This document shows positions 8,567 to 14,778 of a stretch of DNA of 64,000 nucleotides, piece after piece (position 1 is the first letter of the stretch; each line of letters opens with the position of its first letter). The DNA comes from Rubrivivax rivuli (GTDB taxonomy: Bacteria; Pseudomonadota; Gammaproteobacteria; Burkholderiales; Burkholderiaceae_C), in contig NZ_SACR01000003.1 in assembly GCF_004016505.1 (NCBI RefSeq), forward strand, positions 124,001 through 188,000, in the 5' to 3' direction. Below the pieces are notes generated by a model, which had not been told where the DNA came from, searched no databases, and worked only from the letters and a program-made list of their open reading frames with translations. The position numbers were made by a program, and so were the translations under genes.

Positions 8567-9316
8567 ATGGCTGCGCATTCCCCCTGGCGTTGTTTGCTCG
8601 CATTGGGCCTGTGCCGGCGCCCGTACCGTGGCCGTTGGGTGGCTGCGCTGGCCAGTGCCTGCGTGGCCAGCGTCAGCGCCAGCGAAGGGCCACCTTGGCC
8701 CGCTGGCTTCGTCGACGCCGCCCAGGCGGTGCCCGGGCTGGTGGTGGAAGCCCGATATGCCGGCGCCGACAACTTCATCGGCCGCCCGATCGCCGGTTAC
8801 GGTGCCGCGCGCTGCGTGCTCACCGTGCAGGCGGCGAGCGCACTCGCGGCGGTGCAGCAGGAATTGCAGGCTTTCGGGCTGGGGCTGAAGGTCTTCGACT
8901 GCTACCGGCCCCAGCGCGCGGTAGACGACTTCGTGCGCTGGGCGCAAGACCTGCAGGACCAGCAGCGCAAGGCCGAGCACTACCCCCGCGTGGACAAGCA
9001 AGACCTGTTCAAGGAGGGCTACATCGCCCGGCGCTCGGGCCACTCGCGCGGTTCGACCGTCGACTTGACGCTGGTCGCCCGTGAGAACGGCGCTGAAGGC
9101 GGCCGCGAACTCGACATGGGCGGCCGCTTCGATCTCTTCGACAGCAGCTCGGCGGGTGCCTCGCCGCAGCCCACGCCGGCGCAGCGTGCGAACCGGCTGC
9201 TGCTGCGCGCGCTCATGAAGGCTCACGGCTTCCGGCCCTACGCCGCGGAGTGGTGGCATTTCACGCTGGTGGGCGAGCCGCACCCCGAGACCTGGTTCGA
9301 CTTCGAGGTGCGCTGA
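8567..9316 (+). CDS. VanX-like D-alanyl-D-alanine dipeptidase (M15D)
   Basis: The 249-aa protein has the M15D zinc-site motifs: SGHSRGSTVD (His159, Asp166) and AEWWHF (Glu228, His231). DCYRPQRAV, carrying the transition-state arginine, lies near residue 112. These match VanX/DdpX D-Ala-D-Ala dipeptidases. The first ~40 residues include a hydrophobic stretch ending VASVSASEG that reads as a signal peptide, suggesting periplasmic action, though the n-region is unusually long. It is transcribed divergently from the importer operon across a shared operator and appears leaderless. No vanH/vanA genes are near, so nutritional or cell-wall recycling use of D-Ala-D-Ala fits better than glycopeptide resistance. 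Confidence 0.88.
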   Translation: MAAHSPWRCLLALGLCRRPYRGRWVAALASACVASVSASEGPPWPAGFVDAAQAVPGLVVEARYAGADNFIGRPIAGYGAARCVLTVQAASALAAVQQELQAFGLGLKVFDCYRPQRAVDDFVRWAQDLQDQQRKAEHYPRVDKQDLFKEGYIARRSGHSRGSTVDLTLVARENGAEGGRELDMGGRFDLFDSSSAGASPQPTPAQRANRLLLRALMKAHGFRPYAAEWWHFTLVGEPHPETWFDFEVR

Positions 9317-9368
9317 ATGCGGCCTTGTGCAGCCGCGCTGCGCTTGGGTCTCTGTTTGGGATTTAGAA

Positions 9369-9385
9369 GTAGACCATTGGTTTAC
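9369..9385. promoter_or_regulatory. GntR-type operator, copy 2 (in front of gntR 1)
   Basis: GTAGACCATTGGTTTAC differs from the copy at 8520 only at the central base. It overlaps the -35 (TTTACC) of the gntR promoter, as expected for autorepression and co-regulation of the downstream nanE operon with the divergent importer/dipeptidase genes. Confidence 0.72.
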
Positions 9386-9409
9386 CTTGGGCTTGGCCGC
9401 TGCTAGCAT
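9381..9409 (+). promoter_or_regulatory. predicted leaderless promoter of gntR 1 operon
   Basis: TTTACC (9381-9386), 17 bp, then TAGCAT (9404-9409); GTG start at 9416, again 6 nt after the -10. The flanking CTAGCATCG is identical to the dipeptidase promoter, which argues that the promoter-operator cassette was duplicated. Confidence 0.6.
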
Positions 9410-9415
9410 CGCCCC

Positions 9416-10174
9416 GTGCCTGTCCCGACCCCAACGTCCCTGAACCGCGCGCAGCAGCGCGACCGCCTGCGCCGTCAGTTGCTGACGCTGGCGCGTGAAG
9501 CGGGCGACGGCAGCCTGCTGCCCTCCGAGCGCGACCTGTCGGAGCGGTTCCAGGTCGCCCGGGGCACGGTGCGCCGGGCGCTGCAGGCGCTGCATGATGA
9601 CGGCTTGCTGCAGCGGCGGCAAGGCAGCGGCACCTTCGCGGCCGGGCCGCAGTGGGTCAAGCCTTTCGTGCTGCGTTCGTTCTCGGAAGACATGGCCGCG
9701 CGCGGCCTCGTGCCCAGCAGCCGCCTGCTCGGCGCCCGCCAGCTGGCCGCCGGTGCCAAGCTGGCGCAGCGGCTGAAGGTGAGCCCGGGCGCGGCCGTGC
9801 ACGAAGTGCGCCGCCTGCGCCTGGCCAACCAGGAGCCGATGGCCTTGGAAACCACCTTCCTGGCAGCCGAGCGCCTGCCGGGCTTCGACCCTCTGCAGCT
9901 GGCCCAAGGTTCGCTGTACGCGATGCTCGAACGGCGATACGGCATCGTCCTGCGTTCGGCCGCGCAGCAGATCGCCGCCACCGTGCTCAGTGAAGAAGAA
10001 GCGCGGCTGCTGGAGGTGCCGGCCTTCTCGCCGGCCTTGCTGGTCGAGCGCCAGGTGATCTCGACGGCCGGCGAGGTCGTCGAGTACGGCAAGAGCCTGT
10101 ACCGCGCCGACCGCTACCGCTTCGAAGTCAACGTCGCGCGCGGGCCTGCGGGCGCTCTGCAGGACGGCGCATGA
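9416..10174 (+). CDS. GntR/HutC-family regulator 1
   Basis: A 252-aa regulator with an N-terminal winged helix-turn-helix (about residues 20-80: LPSERDLSERFQVARGTVRR, ending QRRQGSGTF) and a C-terminal UTRA effector domain of the HutC subfamily. GTG 9416 is chosen because it lies 6 nt beyond a good -10 and gives normal length; there is no Shine-Dalgarno. It is the first gene of an operon with nanE, a GHL10 hydrolase and an AGE epimerase (nanE starts in a 4-nt overlap). It probably represses itself and the divergent importer via the 17-bp palindromes at 9369 and 8520, and is released by a sugar phosphate such as ManNAc-6-P or GlcNAc-6-P (inference from family). It is a close paralogue of the regulator at 13741. 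Confidence 0.92.
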   Translation: MPVPTPTSLNRAQQRDRLRRQLLTLAREAGDGSLLPSERDLSERFQVARGTVRRALQALHDDGLLQRRQGSGTFAAGPQWVKPFVLRSFSEDMAARGLVPSSRLLGARQLAAGAKLAQRLKVSPGAAVHEVRRLRLANQEPMALETTFLAAERLPGFDPLQLAQGSLYAMLERRYGIVLRSAAQQIAATVLSEEEARLLEVPAFSPALLVERQVISTAGEVVEYGKSLYRADRYRFEVNVARGPAGALQDGA

Positions 10175-10890
10175 CGCAGCCCGCTGCCCTCGCTGCCCGC
10201 TGGCGCAGCCTGCCGGCGCTGCACGCCGCGCTGGACGGGCGCCTCGTGGTCTCTTGCCAGCCGGTGGACCAGGGGCCGCTGGACGATGACGAGATCGTCG
10301 CGCGGCTGGCCCTGGCCGCGCTGGCGGGGGGCGCCGCCGGCCTGCGCATCGAAGGCGCTGCGCGGGTGGCCCGGGTGCGCGCCCGCACCGCCGCGCCCTT
10401 GATCGCCATCGTCAAGCGCGACCTGCCAGGTTGGCCCGTGCGCATCACGCCGCTGCTCGAGGACGTGCAGGCCCTGCTGGCGGCCGGCGCCGATGTCATC
10501 GCCCTCGACGCCACCCAGCGTGCGCGCCCCTGTGCGCTGGCCGCGCTGCTGGCGGCGGTGCATGCGGGTGGCGCGCTGGCGATGGCCGACGCGTCCTGCC
10601 TGGAAGACGGCCTTGCGGCACGTGATCTGGGGTTCGACATCATCGGCAGCACGCTCTCGGGCTACACGGGCGGGCCGGTGCCCCACGAACCCGACCTGGC
10701 CCTGGTGGCCCAGCTGGCCCAGGCCGGCTGCCGCGTGATGGCCGAAGGCCGCCTGCACACCCCGGCGCTGGCACGCGCCGCGCGCGAAGCCGGGGCCTGG
10801 GCCGTGACGGTGGGTTCGGCCATCACGCGGACCGAGCTGCTCTCGGGCTGGTTCGCGCAGGCCTTGGCGGGCTCGGACGCGGCTTCGTGA
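10171..10890 (+). CDS. nanE: N-acetylmannosamine-6-phosphate 2-epimerase NanE
   Basis: The 239-aa TIM-barrel protein carries the NanE signature series: LVVSCQPV, AAGLRIEG, PLIAIVKRDLPG with the catalytic-region lysine, ADVIALDATQR, IIGSTLSGYTGG, VMAEGRLHTP and GAWAVTVGSAITR. It converts ManNAc-6-phosphate to GlcNAc-6-phosphate in the cytosol. Its ATG overlaps the gntR stop by 4 nt and its stop overlaps the next start (GTGA). With the ROK kinase it supplies the second half of a ManNAc to GlcNAc-6-P route. No sialic-acid lyase (nanA) and no nagA/nagB lie in the window, so ManNAc or a ManNAc-bearing glycan is likelier than sialic acid as the input. Confidence 0.93.
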   Translation: MTQPAALAARWRSLPALHAALDGRLVVSCQPVDQGPLDDDEIVARLALAALAGGAAGLRIEGAARVARVRARTAAPLIAIVKRDLPGWPVRITPLLEDVQALLAAGADVIALDATQRARPCALAALLAAVHAGGALAMADASCLEDGLAARDLGFDIIGSTLSGYTGGPVPHEPDLALVAQLAQAGCRVMAEGRLHTPALARAAREAGAWAVTVGSAITRTELLSGWFAQALAGSDAAS

Positions 10891-12470
10891 GACTGCAAGC
10901 CTTGGGGGCTGCAGGTCGCGCGGCCTTGCGGCTTGCGCTGGCCGCGCTGGCCCTTCTTTCGGGCCTGGGCCTGTGTGCAGCGCAAACCCAGCCAGCGCCG
11001 GCGCCAGCGCCGGCCCCCGCCATCCCTGCACGCGCCAGCGTCGCCGAAGTGCGCGGCACCTGGCTCACCACCACCGCCAACGACGCGCTGGCCAGCCCCG
11101 CGCAGACCGCGCGCACCATGCGGCGGCTGCGCGAGATCGGCCTCAACACCGTCTACATCGAGGCCTGGAAAAACGGCTACACGCAGTTCCCTTCGCAGGT
11201 GCTGCGCCGCGCCATCGGCCACGAGATGCGGCCGGTGGGCGGTGCGGCCGATCCGTCGGACACCGCCGCGCAGCGCAGCGCCCCGGCGCGCGACCTGCTG
11301 CTGGAAGCCACCACCGAGGCGCACCGCAACGGCCTGATCGCCATCGCCTGGTTCGAGTACGGCTTCATGGCCGCGCACAAGGGCACGATGAACCACCTGC
11401 GCCGTGCCAAGCCCGAGTGGCTCAGCCGCGACCGCGCGGGCAGCGAGGTGGCGCCCAACGGCTTCGTCTGGATGAACCCTCTGCACCCCGAGGCGCGCGC
11501 TTTCCTGCTCGACCTGGTGCTGGAGGCGGTGGACCGCTACGACCTGGACGGCGTGCAGATCGACGACCGCATCGTCTGGCCGCACGTGACCATGGGCTAC
11601 GACGCCTACACGCGCGAGGTCTACGCCCGTGAGCACGCCGGCGCGAGCCCGCCCGACGACTTCCGCGACCCGGCCTGGATGCGTTGGCGCGCCGCCAAGG
11701 TGGACGAGTACGCCCGCTGGTTCGTGCAGGAACTGCATGCGCGCCGGCCTGGCCTGGTGGTGTCGTTGAGCCCGGCCGTCTACCCCTGGAGCTGGGACAA
11801 CTACCTGCTGAACTGGCCGCGCTGGACGGCCTGGACCGATGCCGACCGCCTGCGCGGCGAGCCGGTGCGCAGCGCACTGGCCCGTTCCCGCGTGCCGAAG
11901 TGGGACGAGTACATCCCGCAGGCCTACCGCCTCGACTACCCGGCCTTCGAGGCCACCTGGCTGCAGCAGACCGAAGCCGTGAAGGCCGCGGGCGCCTACC
12001 GGCCGGGGCGCTTGCTGGCGGGCATCCGCATCGTGGGCGACGGCCGCGATTCGAGCTGGGCGCAGCTGCGCGACTCCATCGCGCTGACACGGCGGCTGCA
12101 GCAGGGCGGGCACGTGCTGTGGTTCAGCGTCGGCGTGCTCGATCGCTATCCGGCCGAACTGCAGGCGCTGTATGCCGAGCAGGGGCCGGCGCACTCACCG
12201 CGCTTCCCGCCGCAGTGGCGCCCGGCGCCCGTGCCGCTGGCCTGGTCGGCCGACCGTGCGCGTTGGCTGGCCGGGCAGGTGAGGGCGGGGCGCTACCGCG
12301 TGATGGGCCTGGACGGCACGGCCTGGCGCGAACTGGCGAATTGGCAGCAGGCGCGGGACGGGCCGGTGGCCTTCGAGGCGCCTGCCACGCTGAAAGCCGT
12401 GGAACTGCTGCTCGACCGGCGGCCCGACATGGCCACCGAGCCCGCCTGCCGCGCCGAGGACCGCTGTTGA
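10887..12470 (+). CDS. GHL10 (DUF187) family glycosyl hydrolase-like protein, exported
   Basis: The 527-aa product starts at GTG 10887 in a GTGA overlap with nanE. It has a signal peptide (hydrophobic LALAALALLSGLGLCAA, cleavage near residue 32) and a short Pro/Ala linker. The GHL10 TIM-barrel follows: VAEVRGTWLTTTANDA, LREIGLNTVYIEAWKNG, LIAIAWFEYGF, DLDGVQIDDRIVWP with paired acidic residues, YPWSWDNYLLNWPRW and EYIPQAYRLDY. GHL10 includes E. coli YddW/DigH, which cleaves denuded peptidoglycan strands; other members act on other glycans. It is probably periplasmic or secreted and upstream of the importer in the pathway. Substrate is unproven. Confidence 0.88.
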   Translation: MRLQALGAAGRAALRLALAALALLSGLGLCAAQTQPAPAPAPAPAIPARASVAEVRGTWLTTTANDALASPAQTARTMRRLREIGLNTVYIEAWKNGYTQFPSQVLRRAIGHEMRPVGGAADPSDTAAQRSAPARDLLLEATTEAHRNGLIAIAWFEYGFMAAHKGTMNHLRRAKPEWLSRDRAGSEVAPNGFVWMNPLHPEARAFLLDLVLEAVDRYDLDGVQIDDRIVWPHVTMGYDAYTREVYAREHAGASPPDDFRDPAWMRWRAAKVDEYARWFVQELHARRPGLVVSLSPAVYPWSWDNYLLNWPRWTAWTDADRLRGEPVRSALARSRVPKWDEYIPQAYRLDYPAFEATWLQQTEAVKAAGAYRPGRLLAGIRIVGDGRDSSWAQLRDSIALTRRLQQGGHVLWFSVGVLDRYPAELQALYAEQGPAHSPRFPPQWRPAPVPLAWSADRARWLAGQVRAGRYRVMGLDGTAWRELANWQQARDGPVAFEAPATLKAVELLLDRRPDMATEPACRAEDRC

Positions 12471-13678
12471 TCCCGGGCCGCGAGGCCTGGCCGGAGGCCG
12501 CGGCGCTGCGCGCGCACATGCAGCGCATCGGCGCCTTCTACGCCCGCCACGCCATCGACCCCGCAGGCGGCTACTTCCAGTACTTCCTTGAAGATGGCCA
12601 GGCTGTCGAGCGCGGCACGCGGCACCTGGTGGGCAGCGCGCGCATGACGGTCAACTGGGCACGTGCGGCCGTGGTCTTCGGCAGCGACGCCGACCGCCAC
12701 CGTGCCGCGCACGGCCTGGCCTTCCTGTCGCAGGCCCACCGCATCGGCGAGGCCGGCGCCTATGCCTGGCGGCTGTGCGACGGCCAGGTGGCCGACGACA
12801 GCCAGCACGCCTACGGCCATGCCTTCGTGCTGCTGGCCCATGCGCACGCGGTGCTGGCCGGCGTGCCCGGCGCGCAGACCGGCCTGGCGCGTGTGTTCGA
12901 TGAACAGACGCTGTGTTACTGGGATCCGCAGCAAGGCCTGCTGACCGACCGCTGGGACGCTGGCTTCCGGTCCTGCTTTGCCTACCGCGGCCAGAACAGC
13001 AACATGCACGCCTGCGAGGCCTTGCTGGCGGCCTGGCAGGCCAGCGGCGAACGCGCTTGCCTGGAGCGCGCGGCCACCATCGCCGAGCGCGTGACCGGCG
13101 ACCTGGCGGCGCAAGGCGGCGGTGCGATCTGGGAACACTACGACGCCCATTGGCGCATCGACTGGGACCACCACCGCGACCGCCCGGCCGACCGCTACCA
13201 GCCCTGGGGCTTCCAGCCCGGGCACCAGGCCGAGTGGGCCAGGCTGCTGCTGTGCCTGCACCGCGAGCGGCCCGACCCGCGCTGGCCGCAGCGCGCGGCA
13301 CGCCTCTTCGACTGGGCCGTGGCGCACGGCTGGGATGCCGAGGAGGGCGGCATCGTCTACAGCGTGGCGCCCGACGGCCGCGTCCACAACGCCGACAAGG
13401 TGGCCTGGGTGCAGGCCGAGGCCCTGGCGGCGGCCGTGCTGCTGGCCGAGCACACCGGGCAGGCCGCGCACGCCACCTGGGCCACGTGCCTGTGGCAGCA
13501 CATCACCACGCACTTCGTGCACCCGCTGCACGGCACCTGGCGGCGCTGGCTGGATGCGCAACACCGGTGGCCGACGAATGCGCCCGCGGCCGACAACCCG
13601 ACCGATTACCACGCGCTGGCGGCCTGCCACGAATGGCTGGGCGTGCTCGGCCGCACGGCTGCAGCCGGCCAGCGCTGA
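12467..13678 (+). CDS. AGE-family epimerase/isomerase
   Basis: The 403-aa product is an (alpha/alpha)6-barrel protein of the N-acylglucosamine 2-epimerase superfamily: AYGHAFVLLAHAHAV, GQNSNMHACEALLAAW, WGFQPGHQAEWARLLL (catalytic-type His) and ADKVAWVQAEALAA. The frame is open far upstream, but TTG 12467 is preferred. It follows GAGGA (12456-12460) by 6 nt, overlaps the upstream stop as TTGA, matches the family length, and repeats the operon's 4-nt coupling. Candidate reactions are GlcNAc/ManNAc epimerisation or mannose/fructose isomerisation; both fit the neighbours. It has no signal peptide, so it is cytosolic. Confidence 0.85.
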   Translation: MIPGREAWPEAAALRAHMQRIGAFYARHAIDPAGGYFQYFLEDGQAVERGTRHLVGSARMTVNWARAAVVFGSDADRHRAAHGLAFLSQAHRIGEAGAYAWRLCDGQVADDSQHAYGHAFVLLAHAHAVLAGVPGAQTGLARVFDEQTLCYWDPQQGLLTDRWDAGFRSCFAYRGQNSNMHACEALLAAWQASGERACLERAATIAERVTGDLAAQGGGAIWEHYDAHWRIDWDHHRDRPADRYQPWGFQPGHQAEWARLLLCLHRERPDPRWPQRAARLFDWAVAHGWDAEEGGIVYSVAPDGRVHNADKVAWVQAEALAAAVLLAEHTGQAAHATWATCLWQHITTHFVHPLHGTWRRWLDAQHRWPTNAPAADNPTDYHALAACHEWLGVLGRTAAAGQR

Positions 13679-13713
13679 AGAACGCCGGCCCGCCGTTGGC
13701 TGGTACAGGTAGC

Positions 13714-13727
13714 AGGCCAATTGGTCT
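13714..13727. promoter_or_regulatory. operator-like palindrome in front of gntR 2
   Basis: AGGCCAATTGGTCT is an imperfect palindrome sharing the TGGTCT arm with the class A sites but with an even-numbered centre. A TATATT -10-like hexamer (13727-13732) abuts it, 8 nt before ATG 13741, so this gene too may be leaderless and autoregulated. No good -35 is visible. Confidence 0.5.
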
Positions 13728-13740
13728 ATATTGATGGGCC

Positions 13741-14553
13741 ATGATGAAGCCCCACGCGAGCCCGAGGCCTGAAGCTCCGGCCGTGGCCCAGCCCCGCAAG
13801 CGCGAAGAGCGCCGCGACCAACTGCGCCGCGGGCTCGAGGCCATCCTCCAGCAGGCCGGCAGCGGCACGCGCCTGCGGCCCGAGCGCGAGCTGGCCGAGC
13901 AGCTGGGCGTGGCCCGCGAGACGCTGCGCCGCGCGCTCGACGAACTGCAGGCCCGCGGCCTGCTCGAGCGGCGCCAGGGCGCTGGCACCTTTGTCAGCGG
14001 TCAGAGCTGGCTCAAGCCGCTGCTGCTGCGCAGCTTCACGGAAGACATGCGCGAGCGCGGCCTGGTGGCCAGCAGCGAACTGCTCTCGCACGGCGTGAGC
14101 CGGGCCGATGCGAAGGTGGCCTTGCGGCTGAAGGCCGTGCCCGGCAGCGAGGTCTTCGAGGTGCAGCGCCTGCGCCTGGCCAGCGGCGAGCCCATGGCCA
14201 TCGAGCACACCTTCCTGCCCTGCGCGCGCTTGCCGGGCTTCGACCCGGCGCGCCTGGTCAGCGCTTCCTTGTACGAGGTGCTGCAGCGCGAATACGGCCT
14301 GGTGGTGCGCAATGCCGCGCAGGAGATCCAGGCCACCGTGCTCACCGAAGACGAGGCCCGGCTGCTCGACGTGGCGCCCTTCAGCCCGGCCCTGCTGGTG
14401 GAGCGGCTGGTCTTCGCCACCGACGGCGAGCCGGTCGAGTACGGCAAGAGCCTGTACCGCGCCGACCGCTACCGCTTCGAGGTGAACGTCGGCCGTGCGC
14501 TGACGTCGCCCGAAACCGACGCAGCGGCCGAGGGCAGCGCGAACGCGCCCTGA
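13741..14553 (+). CDS. GntR/HutC-family regulator 2
   Basis: A 270-aa GntR-type protein: winged HTH at about residues 25-85 (RPERELAEQLGVARETLRR, ERRQGAGTF), then a UTRA domain. It is a close paralogue of the protein at 9416. Both share a WxKPxxLRSFxEDMxxRGLV block, SPALLVER and an identical SLYRADRYRFEVNV C-terminus, so they probably sense related ligands. It is separated from the AGE gene by 62 bp with its own palindrome, and the receptor gene follows. Two starts are possible (ATG 13741 or the next codon). It may control the second operator class (13714, 14710) and hence the TonB receptor. Confidence 0.92.
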   Translation: MMKPHASPRPEAPAVAQPRKREERRDQLRRGLEAILQQAGSGTRLRPERELAEQLGVARETLRRALDELQARGLLERRQGAGTFVSGQSWLKPLLLRSFTEDMRERGLVASSELLSHGVSRADAKVALRLKAVPGSEVFEVQRLRLASGEPMAIEHTFLPCARLPGFDPARLVSASLYEVLQREYGLVVRNAAQEIQATVLTEDEARLLDVAPFSPALLVERLVFATDGEPVEYGKSLYRADRYRFEVNVGRALTSPETDAAAEGSANAP

Positions 14554-14557
14554 GCCC

Positions 14558-14573
14558 GGCGCCGCACGGCGCC
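14558..14573 (+). terminator. possible weak hairpin after gntR 2
   Basis: GGCGCC-GCAC-GGCGCC forms a 6-bp stem immediately after the stop at 14553. There is no T-run, so it may be a Rho-assisted end or without function. Confidence 0.25.
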
Positions 14574-14709
14574 CCTGACCCGCACGGAACCCTGCAGCGT
14601 ACGCCGCGGCAGCGCGTGCCGTGGTGCCGGCACGGCAGCCAGGCTCCGGACTAACCCGGAAAGCGCCAATCAGTGGCCCACATTCGCGCCACTTCAAGCC
14701 ACAATGTTT

Positions 14710-14724
14710 TAGGCCTAAGGTCTA
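14710..14724. promoter_or_regulatory. operator-like palindrome in front of TonB receptor
   Basis: TAGGCCTAAGGTCTA is a 15-bp odd-centred palindrome (12 of 14 arm positions symmetric). It keeps the TAG-CC...GG-CTA frame of the class A sites and shares AGGCC and GGTCTA with the site at 13714. It lies 55-70 bp before the receptor start, in a locally AT-rich patch, a plausible promoter position. Confidence 0.5.
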
Positions 14725-14778
14725 GTTTCAAGCATCGGGCTTGCGTGCCGGCCCAGACCCCAACGAGGAGAGCGCTTC

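Noticed and set aside
8567..9316. Vancomycin-resistance gene
   Set aside because: No vanH, vanA/B or vanRS neighbours and a Gram-negative host; it is part of a sugar regulon.
9317..9368. Terminator after the dipeptidase gene (GCGGC...GCCGC)
   Set aside because: Only a 5-bp stem with an 8-nt loop and no T-run; too weak to call.
10171..10890. Sialic-acid utilisation operon (nan)
   Set aside because: NanE is present but NanA lyase, NanT/SiaPQM and sialidase are absent from the window.
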